NCBI GenBank assembly: GCA_000432175.1
Contig: HF989500.1
Location: 39,491 to 53,065 of the forward strand
Source of the DNA: Eubacterium sp. CAG:786
GTDB lineage: Bacteria > Bacillota > Clostridia > Oscillospirales > Ruminococcaceae
DNA: 13,575 bases
Direction of reading: 5' to 3'
Part shown: piece by piece, positions 5,568 through 13,393 of the stretch
How the letters are laid out: each line of letters begins with the position of its first letter
Numbering within the stretch: position 1 is the first letter of the stretch
The notes under the pieces: generated by a model
What the model was told of the DNA's origin: nothing
Seen by the model: only the letters and a program-made list of their open reading frames with translations
The model's database searches: none
Made by a program: the position numbers and the translations under genes

Positions 5568-6245
5568 TTATTCTATCTTTACGGTGCAGCCTAGCGCCTG
5601 GAGCGCCTGGCTATACCGCTCCGCTTTGCTCTGCTCGACTGTGATCTCAGCGGTGATCCTGACCTGCTTTTCAGGGGACACAAGTCCCCGGAACCAGTCC
5701 ATATTTTTGCCGAACCTCTTGAGCCAGTGGTCGCAGTCGGCATGGTTGGAAGCGTACCCGCGCAGGTGCGCTTCATGGTGGCTGATGATGTTTTCCGACT
5801 TTATGCTCGGGTAGTTCTTCATGAGCCGCTGGCAGAGCTGCGCCGCCAGCACGAAAACCTTATCGAAATAAGCACGGTCGTTCAGCGCGTCCTCTGCTAT
5901 CTCTATCTGTATGTACGCAGGATTATAGTTGTAGCTTCCTTTTGACCCGTAATCGCAGCCCCAGCAGCATATATTCCAGGGGAGCAGCTTAGCGGCGCGT
6001 ACGCCCCCGGACTTGTCCAGGCCTATAACCGCATGAGGGCACACATCGCTGTCGGCGCGGTCGAAATAATTCTTGTAGGGATTTTCCCCGCAGATTTCCG
6101 GGGCGTTGACGTAGCGCTTAAGGCTCGGGTTATTCGCCCCGGTTGAGTGGATTATGATGCCTGCCGGACTACCCTGCGGCATGGGAAGCGCTGCTTTGAA
6201 CGCTCCGCTATTCCTGGCATATGCTTCAAATGTTATCGCTGCCAT
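5568..6245 (-). CDS. Phage endolysin, N-acetylmuramoyl-L-alanine amidase (Amidase_2 type)
   Basis: The ATG at 6245 has AAGGAGG about 9 bp upstream, giving 225 residues; longer in-frame starts lie deeper inside the holin gene. The enzyme cleaves the bond between N-acetylmuramic acid and L-alanine in peptidoglycan at the end of the lytic cycle. Residues about 28-190 fit the zinc amidase fold of clostridial phages. They include GIIIHSTGANNPSLKRYV (His33), PHAVIGLD, LPWNICCWGCDYGS, and SHHEAHLRGYASNHADCDHW with His156 and Asp170. These three are the likely zinc ligands. The last 35 residues are not a cell-wall-binding domain I recognise. There is no signal peptide, as expected for holin-dependent release. 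The gene overlaps the holin gene by 20 bp and is the last of the late operon. Confidence 0.9.
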   Translation of the reverse strand: MAAITFEAYARNSGAFKAALPMPQGSPAGIIIHSTGANNPSLKRYVNAPEICGENPYKNYFDRADSDVCPHAVIGLDKSGGVRAAKLLPWNICCWGCDYGSKGSYNYNPAYIQIEIAEDALNDRAYFDKVFVLAAQLCQRLMKNYPSIKSENIISHHEAHLRGYASNHADCDHWLKRFGKNMDWFRGLVSPEKQVRITAEITVEQSKAERYSQALQALGCTVKIE

Positions 6246-6705
6246 CGTCGCTATCCTCCTTACTCTCGGCGTCAGCTTTCTTCTCAATGTCGCCTTTTAT
6301 GCGCTTCGCAAACTTCATCATGAATGGGGGAAGCTTCACGCCGATGTCTATCATATTTTCCAGAACGCTGATTATTTCATTGATCATAAGCCATGCGCAC
6401 ACGATTATTGCGCACACGAACGATACTTCGAGCTGAATACCGATGTTGTTCGCTGCATATGTAACGAGCCAGTCCATCACTCCTCCGACTACGACCAGCA
6501 GCCACATGCATATCTTCTTGACTATTCCCCGAAAGGACTTGTAGCTGCTGATTTTTTCGCTGCGGTACTTAGCTGCTGCAAGACCTGTGCCGTAGTCTAT
6601 AAGCTGCAGCAGCACCAGCAGCAGGAACGGGACGGCTACTATCCCCAGCCATGCGAAAAGCGCCGATAACAGCGCTGTGAAGCCGATTTTTTCAAGCTTG
6701 TCCAT
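6226..6705 (-). CDS. Phage holin, toxin-secretion/phage-lysis holin family (holin 4)
   Basis: This 159-residue membrane protein has hydrophobic segments at about 11-36, 66-85 and 95-115 and a highly charged tail (KKADAESKEDSDDGSD). The pattern LIDYGTGLAAAKY...SSYKSFRGIVKK is typical of the holin family that includes TcdE. It oligomerises in the cytoplasmic membrane and opens holes so that the amidase reaches the wall. GTGAGGT precedes the ATG, which lies 2 bp after the XkdX-like gene, and the amidase gene begins inside its 3' end. Confidence 0.92.
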   Translation of the reverse strand: MDKLEKIGFTALLSALFAWLGIVAVPFLLLVLLQLIDYGTGLAAAKYRSEKISSYKSFRGIVKKICMWLLVVVGGVMDWLVTYAANNIGIQLEVSFVCAIIVCAWLMINEIISVLENMIDIGVKLPPFMMKFAKRIKGDIEKKADAESKEDSDDGSDNI

Positions 6706-6707
6706 AC

Positions 6708-6815
6708 TTATACCTCACTTTCCAGCATTTTCTTGACCTGCGCCTTCCAGCGCTCCGGGACATCTTCAAGGGTCATTTCGCCCGCGACTATGCGCTTATA
6801 GTAGATTTTAGCCAT
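6708..6815 (-). CDS. XkdX-like small phage protein (35 residues)
   Basis: The translation starts MAKIYYKRIVAGEMTLEDV and continues with PERW and KMLE. The pattern of a YYKRI opening, G-M-TLEDVP and RW is characteristic of the XkdX family found at the end of the fibre region of PBSX-like and many clostridial phages. GGAGGTG lies directly upstream, and the start overlaps the previous stop by 8 bp. The role is unknown; the family always sits between tail-fibre and lysis genes. Confidence 0.88.
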   Translation of the reverse strand: MAKIYYKRIVAGEMTLEDVPERWKAQVKKMLESEV

Positions 6816-7224
6816 TATTCTCACCTCCAGCTATTATTTCTGCGAGCTCGCAGAGAGCCGCGTTCACGTCGTCCATGTCCTGCGCCTGCTTTTCCTGCAT
6901 GAGTTCAAGCGCGGATTTCTGAGCGAGCTTGATATGCACGACCTGCTGACCGTTCAGCGTGTCGAGCGCGAGAGACATCGGAAGCGTGTAATTGATATGC
7001 ACCCCGGTTTTCTCGATCTTTTCGCCATCGATCGTCTCGCTATAGTCGATGGTGATCTCAGAGGTCGCGCCCTCGTCCTGCCAGAGTGTTTTTGCCTGTT
7101 CCAGGGTGATATTTTCCGCTGAAATGATGATGTCCAGGGTGTTGCGCTGCGCGTCCTGGAACGTCTCTTTCGCTCCATACACCGCGATTTCTTCGTAGCT
7201 GCTGCCGTTCTTGAATGTTATCAT
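6808..7224 (-). CDS. Unassigned phage protein (138 residues) between fibre and XkdX-like genes
   Basis: AAAGGAG precedes the ATG at 7224. The protein opens with beta-like segments (MITFKNGSSYEEIAVYGAKE) and a central region typical of a folded domain around EITIDYSETIDGEKIEKTG. It ends in an acidic helix (ALELMQEKQAQDMDDVNAAL). It sits where xkdW lies relative to xkdX in PBSX-type operons, but I see no clear sequence match. It may be a fibre chaperone or accessory baseplate protein; this is positional inference only. Confidence 0.75.
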   Translation of the reverse strand: MITFKNGSSYEEIAVYGAKETFQDAQRNTLDIIISAENITLEQAKTLWQDEGATSEITIDYSETIDGEKIEKTGVHINYTLPMSLALDTLNGQQVVHIKLAQKSALELMQEKQAQDMDDVNAALCELAEIIAGGENNG

Positions 7225-7235
7225 GCTGTTCTCCT

Positions 7236-7790
7236 TTACATTTTTCCCTGATTAGTGAACGAAATAGTGAATGTCTGCCCTATCGAAGAAGTTCCGAGGT
7301 TCTTGGTTATAAAGCAGGTGATTTTTAGCTTGTGCTTTCCACCTGCGAGAACCACCCCGGGGTTCTGCAATGACGTACCGCTGTACAGCGAAGTCCCAGC
7401 TTCCTCAATACTGCTTATCACGTGTCCAGTGGTCTTATCTGACGCTGATGTCTGATTGTGCCACTCCGTGTAATTCGACGGAGTGATGGTCACAAGCGTG
7501 TTGTACTTTTCAGGCAGCGTGAATTCGACATACATTGCATACGTTCCGTCCGAAAGGTCGTGCGTGATAAGTGAGCATTTATATCCATTTTCGCTTGGGT
7601 TATAACTGCTTATCGTTCCGGCGGGCGACCAGGTGAGAGTTTCAGGCGGTTCCCACTTTTTGCCGAATATCGGTCGCAGCACCCCCGCGTCGTTCGCGTG
7701 AATTATGAACGGCTCTTTAAGTACTCCATTCACATTCGCTGAGATAGTTGCAAGCGCTTTCAGAACGCCATTATCGTTAACTGATATCAT
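7236..7790 (-). CDS. Probable tail-fibre-region protein (184 residues) with N-terminal triple repeat
   Basis: The ATG at 7790 has GAGGTG 5 bp upstream; the in-frame GTG at 7796 lies inside that site. Residues about 3-40 contain three short repeats of the form N-x-x-GVL-(K/R): VNDNGVLKAL, ANVNGVLKEP and ANDAGVLRPI. The rest is Thr/Ser-rich and beta-like with no membrane or catalytic motif, resembling a virion surface or receptor-binding domain (EFTLPEKYNTLVTITPSNYT). It starts 9 bp after the tail-fibre stop. I infer an accessory fibre or adhesin role. Confidence 0.72.
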   Translation of the reverse strand: MISVNDNGVLKALATISANVNGVLKEPFIIHANDAGVLRPIFGKKWEPPETLTWSPAGTISSYNPSENGYKCSLITHDLSDGTYAMYVEFTLPEKYNTLVTITPSNYTEWHNQTSASDKTTGHVISSIEEAGTSLYSGTSLQNPGVVLAGGKHKLKITCFITKNLGTSSIGQTFTISFTNQGKM

Positions 7791-7799
7791 CGTCACACC

Positions 7800-9023
7800 T
7801 CATTCATACTGCCCGTACCACGCTCCAGCGGGGCAGAGAGCCGTAGTTGCCGCGGGGGAACCGCTTGAAATATTCCTGAGCGCCGACCTGCCGGAAGATG
7901 AAGGGGCAGTTACGGCGACATAGCCGCTTCCATCGGAATTGCTTCTTATGTCAAGCCTGTATCTCGCCTGCTCGGAAGCTTTGTTGTTCCGCGCGTCAAT
8001 GGTTGTCACGCTGTCACCGTTAGTCGCAATCACGTTCGATATAGAGCCGGTAGTGAGAGCGGCGCCGTCCTTGCCTAAGAAATAAAGACCCCGGTTATCT
8101 GCTGTAGCTGGGTTTGTGCCGATGTTCACGCCATGCCTGATACGCTGGAGATATTCGGAAGCAGCCACGCCGTTTAAAGACAGCGCGTCGCCGCCGTCTG
8201 CAACATTTTTCCACGATGACCAACGCTTGTCCTCCGCAAGCGCACTGTTATACACTATGGTGTACATCTCGCTGGTCGATATGTTGGTCGCGATCAACTG
8301 CCTGTGAGAGCCCGTGCCATGTATTATGCCAAACCAGTACTTACCATCAACGGGCATTCCGGTGACGCTTGGCTGGATAAATACAAACCCGCTTTTCGCA
8401 GCCAGGAGCAGCGTCTTTACGGTGCCTGTTGTCCAGGACGAGATGTTCTGTGCAAAATCAGTCGCGTGCTTGCCGTCTACTGTGTCGGCGTTGCCGCCGT
8501 CCGCAGGAAGCTTGGTCGGGATATCGGATTTTTTGGCGTATTTTTTAAGTTCTTCCACAAGATCTGCGCGCGTAATTACTGCAGAGCCGCTCACCTGAAC
8601 CTCTACATTACCCGTGTTACTTATTGCGACGGCACACGTGAATTCAAGCATAAAGTCGGGATAGTCAGTTGACGAAGGAATTTCTTCACCTGTGGTGTCC
8701 TGCATTATTGCAAAAAGTATTTCAGCGCCATTGCTGACTTTTGCAAAAAGCCCGACCTGCTTCATCACCTGCGTTGATGTTACGCCGGAATTCCGAATTT
8801 GTACTTTTATATCAACGCCCTCGCCCGCGACAAGGACTTTCTGAGATATTGCCGCAGGAGCAGTTATCGGATTTTTCAAGGCGGTTTGGTTAATCAGCGC
8901 AACAGTATCGACCGTGGCACCTCCGAGCGATGCGCTTGTAATTGTCAAAGTCCCTCCTGTAATCACGCTGCCAAGTAATTCAAGGCCCTTATTTGTAATG
9001 ACAGCGTCCTGCCATTTAGCCAT
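7800..9023 (-). CDS. Phage tail fibre / tail-collar fibre protein
   Basis: This 407-residue protein opens with MAKWQDAVITNKGLELL, the usual start of the phage tail-collar fibre N-terminal domain, which covers about 150 residues and docks to the baseplate. A short coiled segment (ADLVEELKKYAKKSD) follows. Two fibre repeats then appear: NADTVDGKHATDF at 178-190 and GGDALSLNGVAASEYL at 277-292. The C-terminal part is Ser/Thr/Gly-rich and ends with a WYGQYE motif common to fibre tips. It should bind the host surface and set host range. GAGGTG lies 7 bp upstream of the ATG, which overlaps the tail protein I stop by 8 bp. Confidence 0.9.
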   Translation of the reverse strand: MAKWQDAVITNKGLELLGSVITGGTLTITSASLGGATVDTVALINQTALKNPITAPAAISQKVLVAGEGVDIKVQIRNSGVTSTQVMKQVGLFAKVSNGAEILFAIMQDTTGEEIPSSTDYPDFMLEFTCAVAISNTGNVEVQVSGSAVITRADLVEELKKYAKKSDIPTKLPADGGNADTVDGKHATDFAQNISSWTTGTVKTLLLAAKSGFVFIQPSVTGMPVDGKYWFGIIHGTGSHRQLIATNISTSEMYTIVYNSALAEDKRWSSWKNVADGGDALSLNGVAASEYLQRIRHGVNIGTNPATADNRGLYFLGKDGAALTTGSISNVIATNGDSVTTIDARNNKASEQARYRLDIRSNSDGSGYVAVTAPSSSGRSALRNISSGSPAATTALCPAGAWYGQYE

Positions 9024-9585
9024 AGTTCTTCACCTCACATCGAATTTTCTTGTAAATTCCGCATGGCCTGAAAGCTGTTTTTATCGATATATCAGACGAT
9101 ATGCCGACTTCGAATATCGTTTCTTCAAGCACGCTGCGCAGGTTTTTGTAGTATTGAACCTTTGCCAGCACACGAGCCCGCTTTTCCTGGTCGTTCGAAG
9201 AGTCATAGATTATCACCTTGAAGTGATAAGGTTCACCGCCGTATTCGTACCATTCGGCGACCCTGACTTCTTCATAAACGCTCCGCAAAGCCGTTTCAAC
9301 GGCGTACTTTGTTCCCTTGTAGCGGTGCACCTGAATGCATTCCCGGATAGTGTTCCGCTTGCTTTCAAGGTCGCCTTCGTAATCATACCAGGGTACGTTC
9401 AAGTCGTAAGCCAGCGCGTCAAGAACGGGTTCGTCCAGCTTGTCTATTGCCGGATAAATAAGCGCCTTGTCCGAAAGCTCCCGGTTTTTCGCAAGCTGTT
9501 CTGCAATGATTTTTCCAAGCGCCGCGAACCCCTCGTCCTTTTTCAGGACAGACGGCAGAATCCGCAGGATATCGTCCTTATTCAT
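9016..9585 (-). CDS. Phage tail protein I (P2 GpI family), baseplate
   Basis: The ATG at 9585 has GGGAGG 8 bp upstream, a better spacing than the ATG at 9591 (2 bp). The 189-residue product matches the P2 GpI family, with DEPVLDALAYDLNVPWYDY followed by KRNTIRECIQVHRYKGT at about 50-95. This is the usual Lxx-A-xx-(H/D) segment and the H..KGT signature. GpI joins baseplate J and the tail fibres at the wedge tip. The start overlaps the J stop by 8 bp and the stop overlaps the fibre start by 8 bp. Confidence 0.9.
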   Translation of the reverse strand: MNKDDILRILPSVLKKDEGFAALGKIIAEQLAKNRELSDKALIYPAIDKLDEPVLDALAYDLNVPWYDYEGDLESKRNTIRECIQVHRYKGTKYAVETALRSVYEEVRVAEWYEYGGEPYHFKVIIYDSSNDQEKRARVLAKVQYYKNLRSVLEETIFEVGISSDISIKTAFRPCGIYKKIRCEVKNYG

Positions 9586-10702
9586 CTTCATAGCCTCCCG
9601 CGCTGACCGTCTTTGTTCCGAGCTTTGCCGCCTCTGTCGCGCCGACCGGAGTATACACAGGCGATGTCACCACTACGCGTTTTACGCCCGTGTTCATCAC
9701 AAGCTGAATGAGCTTAGACGGGTCTATATCCCGTCCGATCTTCGCTGTCTGCCATTCGATATAGTCTGCGACCGCGCTTTCAACAGCCGACGCCGCATCC
9801 GAAAGACTAAGTTCTCCACCGCTCTCAACATAGTAAGTCAGAGCCACGTTAAACGCCTTTTCAGTCGGCGCGTAAACCGTCACATGATCAGTCAGCGGAC
9901 GTATCTTTTCATCGTTCAATGCCGCCGAAACGATATCAAGAACAGCCTGGTCCGGAAATTTTCCGTTCTTGAGCAACACGCGGATATCCACGTTTCCAGC
10001 AGACGGCGACGTCGCCGTCACGTCTTCGATGAGTGCGCTCGCTGATTTTGCGTGATATATGTAAGCTCCAGCCGGGCCGGCAGTCGAATAACCCTCCACG
10101 CTTTCCCGCATGCGCTCATAAAGCCCGGAATCAGATTCGCGATCTGACCCGCCGCCGGTAGCATCGAGATTCTCGACCGCTGAAAAAAATGGGAAAATAT
10201 CCACACAGTTTTTTACCTGACCTGCAAGATATCCATTCCCAACGGTACCGGGAATGTCGCACACAGCCTTTACCGTGCCGCTCACTTCCCCGGCCGGAAT
10301 AACGATATCCGAAACCGTCGAAAAGGTGATAGAGCCGTCCGCAGTCGCCCTGGTTCCAGCCGGGATAATGACCCCGACCTCCTGCGCTGCTGAAATGGTA
10401 AATTTCAAAATACATTCCGCCGGAACAGCCTCCAGTCGCTCCACCCCGCGGAATATTTCGGCAAGGGAATCGAGATAGTCCCCCCGGGCGAACCGGGGCA
10501 TATTCATCTTAGCAGAATCATTGATCTTCGCACGTTCCTGCGATATCACTGCCGCGACGTAGTTCAGCAGTATTCGCACCGGATCCGCGGGATATAGCGT
10601 CCGCCCGGTCTCCGATTCATACCCTGTTATCATCTCCGAAAGGATAGCCGATGCGTCAGGATCAACAAAGCTGATATCCGGAAAAGTTCTTTCATCACTC
10701 AT
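9578..10702 (-). CDS. Baseplate assembly protein J
   Basis: This 374-residue protein has the typical opening FPDISFVDPDASAILSEM, a conserved RGDYLDSLAEIFRGVERLEA segment at about 72-92, and the Ala/Gly-rich core IPAGTRATADGSITF. A GRDIDPSKL motif lies near the C-terminus, followed by a V-rich strand. These identify Baseplate_J (P2 GpJ, Mu gp47 family). It forms the wedge of the contractile-tail baseplate. GGAGGTGG precedes the ATG. The start overlaps the gp25/W stop by 8 bp. Confidence 0.94.
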   Translation of the reverse strand: MSDERTFPDISFVDPDASAILSEMITGYESETGRTLYPADPVRILLNYVAAVISQERAKINDSAKMNMPRFARGDYLDSLAEIFRGVERLEAVPAECILKFTISAAQEVGVIIPAGTRATADGSITFSTVSDIVIPAGEVSGTVKAVCDIPGTVGNGYLAGQVKNCVDIFPFFSAVENLDATGGGSDRESDSGLYERMRESVEGYSTAGPAGAYIYHAKSASALIEDVTATSPSAGNVDIRVLLKNGKFPDQAVLDIVSAALNDEKIRPLTDHVTVYAPTEKAFNVALTYYVESGGELSLSDAASAVESAVADYIEWQTAKIGRDIDPSKLIQLVMNTGVKRVVVTSPVYTPVGATEAAKLGTKTVSAGGYEDE

Positions 10703-11009
10703 TTATCTCCACCTCCACTATCGGGCTAATAACGCCACTTTCAGCGCTTTCCTCAAAAACGATGTCAACGAGTTCCGCTCTTGACTCATATTCCTCCAGC
10801 GCGTCCGCAATAGCTTGATACAGCAGCGTTTCCGCAACGGGCTGCGGCTTGTGCAGATAGTTTGTATCAAGTCCCATATCCCGCGCCAGCGGAACGTCGT
10901 ATTTCGCGGTTAAAAGCAGCACCCGCACGTTCTGAATTATCTCCTCTTCCACGCTTTCCGGCTTTACAGAAAGCGCTCCGGGGTCGTCCCCGCGTATTAT
11001 TGTTTTCAA
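10695..11009 (-). CDS. gp25/GpW-like baseplate wedge protein, TTG start
   Basis: The start is TTG at 11009, with AGGAGG 5 bp upstream and no early in-frame ATG. The 104-residue product has the gp25 pattern: EEEIIQNVRVLLLTAKYDVPLARDMGLD, then ALEEYESRAELVDIVFEE. This family (T4 gp25, P2 GpW) forms part of the baseplate wedge, where it joins the sheath. The gene follows the GpU-like gene after a 9-bp gap and overlaps J by 8 bp. The length fits the family. Confidence 0.9.
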   Translation of the reverse strand: MKTIIRGDDPGALSVKPESVEEEIIQNVRVLLLTAKYDVPLARDMGLDTNYLHKPQPVAETLLYQAIADALEEYESRAELVDIVFEESAESGVISPIVEVEINE

Positions 11010-11018
11010 AGCTGCCTC

Positions 11019-11417
11019 CTACCTTTTTGCGTATTCCTTGAGCGTGATTTTCGAGGTTATACTCAGCATCTGTCCGCGGTTGCTGATATGCTCGATCGTA
11101 TTTGACACCTTGGTGATTAGCCACTTGTTTTTCCCGAAATGTGTTTTTCCAATGACAAGCCGCACCGGAACGCCATTGCGGCACATATTGTTAAGCTTAT
11201 ACATTGATTTCCGGGGATTTATCCCGAGAAACGCCGAAAGCTTTATCGTGAAAGAAACTTCCTCGTTCTCCGGCCCCTGATATTCAACAAGCGGCCGCCC
11301 GTTTATTCTGTTGTGCACCGTGGTTCGCGCCCCCACTGAATAGGACATTCCGGAAAAAGTAAGTATCTTATCGTCGCCGACCTCAAAAACGACGTCACCC
11401 AGACTTCCAATAGCCAT
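11019..11417 (-). CDS. Tail protein U (P2 GpU-like)
   Basis: The 132-residue protein fits the GpU family: an N-terminal GSLGDVVFEV strand, then NGRPLVEYQGPENEEV at about 39-54, a LKTL-type helix region (KLNNMCRNGVPVRLVIGKTH) and a C-terminal ITSKITLKEY strand. GpU is a tail-terminator or completion protein in P2-like phages. Here the gene sits between V and W, whereas in P2 it lies next to T and X. GGAGG precedes the ATG, which directly abuts the V stop (TAAATG). Assignment is by sequence pattern; a related clostridial tail family is the alternative. Confidence 0.75.
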   Translation of the reverse strand: MAIGSLGDVVFEVGDDKILTFSGMSYSVGARTTVHNRINGRPLVEYQGPENEEVSFTIKLSAFLGINPRKSMYKLNNMCRNGVPVRLVIGKTHFGKNKWLITKVSNTIEHISNRGQMLSITSKITLKEYAKR

Positions 11418-11795
11418 TTAAACGCCTCCGATTATGTACCCGCAGCCCTCGCCATTTGACGGGATAAGGCAGACGACCACCTGACCGATATAAGGCAGCC
11501 AGCCGTAAACGTTGATGTCAGCCTTGTGCCCTTCCGATGACAGCGTCCCCAAAATATTATCCGGCTCGGCATTGTCATAGTGTTCCCCGCGCCCTAACGT
11601 CCGGGGCACTGACGCGTATGTTTCCGTGACTGACCATTTCTTGTTGCCAGTGGTAATATCAGCCGTGATAAGCGGGGAATTCCGAAGTACCACCAGTTCC
11701 CCGGAAACCATATCCCCACGATCACTGAATATTACCCGTGCCGTCCGCGCCGACACGTTCACGCTGGACACCTTTCCGACCCTGATATCAGCCAT
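11418..11795 (-). CDS. Baseplate assembly protein V (P2 GpV-like spike)
   Basis: I chose the second of two adjacent ATGs, at 11795, because GGGAGG is 5 bp away and this gives the 8-bp overlap seen at other junctions. The 125-residue protein opens DIRVGKVSSVNVSARTARV (an OB-fold strand). Near its end it has a YGWLPYIGQVVVCLIPSNG segment, the W-P-x-x-G-x-x-V motif of Phage_base_V, then GYIIGGV. It forms the spike base that punctures the host envelope. It is shorter than GpV of P2, which carries a C-terminal needle domain absent here. Confidence 0.85.
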   Translation of the reverse strand: MADIRVGKVSSVNVSARTARVIFSDRGDMVSGELVVLRNSPLITADITTGNKKWSVTETYASVPRTLGRGEHYDNAEPDNILGTLSSEGHKADINVYGWLPYIGQVVVCLIPSNGEGCGYIIGGV

Positions 11796-13149
11796 CATAA
11801 CCTCCCAGACATTTCCGCAGCGTAAGCTCCGTAGTGTAGCCGCTGCCGGCGGAGTGTGTTGCCGTCTTTATCATGTACTTTCCATCGAACGCGCCCCAGC
11901 CGCTGACGTTCACTGTAGCCCCCGCCGCAAGCCCCGCGTCCCCGATGATTTTCAGCGACGCTGAAAAACGATCCTTGTTCTTCGCCTTGAGCCGCTTCAT
12001 AGCGAGCTTTCGAGCCTCCTCGCGGCTGTCAACACGCTCGCTTATCTCAAGCACTTCCCCGGTACCCGGGTTGTCGATTCGCGGCGTGTAAGTATATTCT
12101 ATCGTCTTTCCGCTGGTGTCCGTCCAGCTCACATGACAGGAGCTGTAAGCCTTGTCCGATGAGCCGTCCGAAAAGTTGTAGGAAAGCACATTTCCTTTTT
12201 TCGGCGAAAAAGTCCGTATCGCGGGCTTCTTTTCATATTCATCCTCGTCGAATATCACCAGCGCCCCGGCGGTCACTTTAAGCGACATTCCCGCATTTAC
12301 ACACAGCCGCGAAAGAAAAGAGATATCGCTTTCATCGCTCTGCTCTTTCCGGCTGTAAATCGGGTCATAGTCCCCGGAAAAATAACTTTTGAGATTTCCG
12401 GCCGCCGCGATTTGCGACGCAATAGCAGAAAGCCGGATATTCTCCCAGCTTTTATTTTTCTTGACCGCCCTGACGGAGGAGCCTGCCGGCAGCGACGTCG
12501 CCTTGATGGTTATTTTCGTCGGCGGACCGGAGGCTTTGATCGTGTCAATAGTGAATTCCCCGCAGTCAAGCACGCGCCGTTCCCCATCGCTCTCCCAGTC
12601 TTTCTGGATTATTGACACCGCCAGCGTCGCGCCCTGCAGCCCGTTCGCAGAGCTGACTGTTGTATTCCCTACCCCGGCCGCCTTTCCTGATCCGTTCTTT
12701 TCAAGGTCTGCGGCATGAACAGCCGCCGTGATAACTCCGTTGATCCCGATGACGATGCGGTCGGGGTTTATAGAGCCGATTTCCAGGACGGTAAAACCGT
12801 CATATGAATATACCCAGGCCTGCAGCCCGCCGCCATTATAATCTTTGGCGCCGCTCTTCACCTTGACCGGATCACCGACCGAAAGTTCAGAAGATGAACC
12901 GCCGGAACGCGAACCGCTGCCGGAACTCTTTGTAGAAACAGCAGAATTCAGCCAGCTTTGCAGCCATATGCCCTCCCGGTCATCTATGGTAAGGGAAAGG
13001 TCGTCCGTCTTTCCCTCCTGCTCGTCCGAATAGGAAAGCGAAAGCAGATATTTTCCCATGTCCTCTGAGATATCCGCGCCGTTTATTTTCACAGCAACGG
13101 AGACCCGCCGCGCACGTTCCTTAATTGAGGTCGTCCAGTCTGCGCTCAT
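11788..13149 (-). CDS. Phage tail protein D (late control D / GPD family) with SH3-like insertion
   Basis: The 453-residue protein has the GPD-family opening (VSVAVKINGADISEDMGKYL, then DLSLTIDDREGIW) and the central SFLSRLCVNAGMSLKV pattern. A C-terminal DSREEARKLAMKRLK segment precedes a GLAAGATVNVSGWGAFDGKY strand region. GPD forms the baseplate hub that joins the tail tube to spike V. Residues about 70-160 form a Ser/Gly-rich linker and an SH3-like region (VGDPVKVKSGAKDYNGGG) inserted into the hub. GAGG lies 7 bp upstream of the ATG, which overlaps the X stop as ATGA. Confidence 0.9.
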   Translation of the reverse strand: MSADWTTSIKERARRVSVAVKINGADISEDMGKYLLSLSYSDEQEGKTDDLSLTIDDREGIWLQSWLNSAVSTKSSGSGSRSGGSSSELSVGDPVKVKSGAKDYNGGGLQAWVYSYDGFTVLEIGSINPDRIVIGINGVITAAVHAADLEKNGSGKAAGVGNTTVSSANGLQGATLAVSIIQKDWESDGERRVLDCGEFTIDTIKASGPPTKITIKATSLPAGSSVRAVKKNKSWENIRLSAIASQIAAAGNLKSYFSGDYDPIYSRKEQSDESDISFLSRLCVNAGMSLKVTAGALVIFDEDEYEKKPAIRTFSPKKGNVLSYNFSDGSSDKAYSSCHVSWTDTSGKTIEYTYTPRIDNPGTGEVLEISERVDSREEARKLAMKRLKAKNKDRFSASLKIIGDAGLAAGATVNVSGWGAFDGKYMIKTATHSAGSGYTTELTLRKCLGGYDG

Positions 13150-13355
13150 ATCAGACCTCTTTTCCAGGGAGGTAGCTGTTCGTCAGCCGGCGCGACGTAG
13201 TCGGGAACAACAAGCTTTTTCCCCGCTCCAAAAACGACGGTATCCGCATATTCGATGTTAGCCTCAATAAGCTGACCCATGAGCTTGTCCGACCCCATTG
13301 TTTTCAGTGCGATGATATCCCATGTATCTCCCTGGATAGTGATGTAGCTGCTCAC
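13146..13355 (-). CDS. Tail protein X (LysM-like, P2 GpX family), GTG start
   Basis: I chose the GTG at 13355, with AAGGGGTGG upstream; the longer ATG-initiated frame adds 27 residues that do not fit the family. The 69-residue product is close to the usual length of about 67. It opens YITIQGDTWDIIALKTMGSD and continues with LIEAN and GKKLVVPDY, the GpX/LysM pattern of a GDT-D-IA motif with a terminal L-x-x-P. It is a tail assembly protein. It overlaps D by 4 bp. An AT-rich hairpin lies just before its ribosome site. Confidence 0.87.
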   Translation of the reverse strand: MSSYITIQGDTWDIIALKTMGSDKLMGQLIEANIEYADTVVFGAGKKLVVPDYVAPADEQLPPWKRGLI

Positions 13356-13367
13356 AGAACCACCCCT

Positions 13368-13386
13368 TTTAAACAGCAAGTTTAAA
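13368..13386 (-). repeat. AT-rich inverted repeat just upstream of the tail X ribosome site
   Basis: TTTAAAC and GTTTAAA (7-bp arms, 5-nt loop) form a small hairpin in the mRNA, ending right before the AAGGGGTGG ribosome site of the X gene. It could tune translation or mark a processing site. The pairing is AU-rich, so the effect is uncertain. Confidence 0.35.
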
Positions 13387-13393
13387 TCTTTTA

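Noticed and set aside
8914..9606. Plus-strand 230-residue frame
   Set aside because: It lies opposite tail protein I and the fibre start, both clearly supported on the minus strand.
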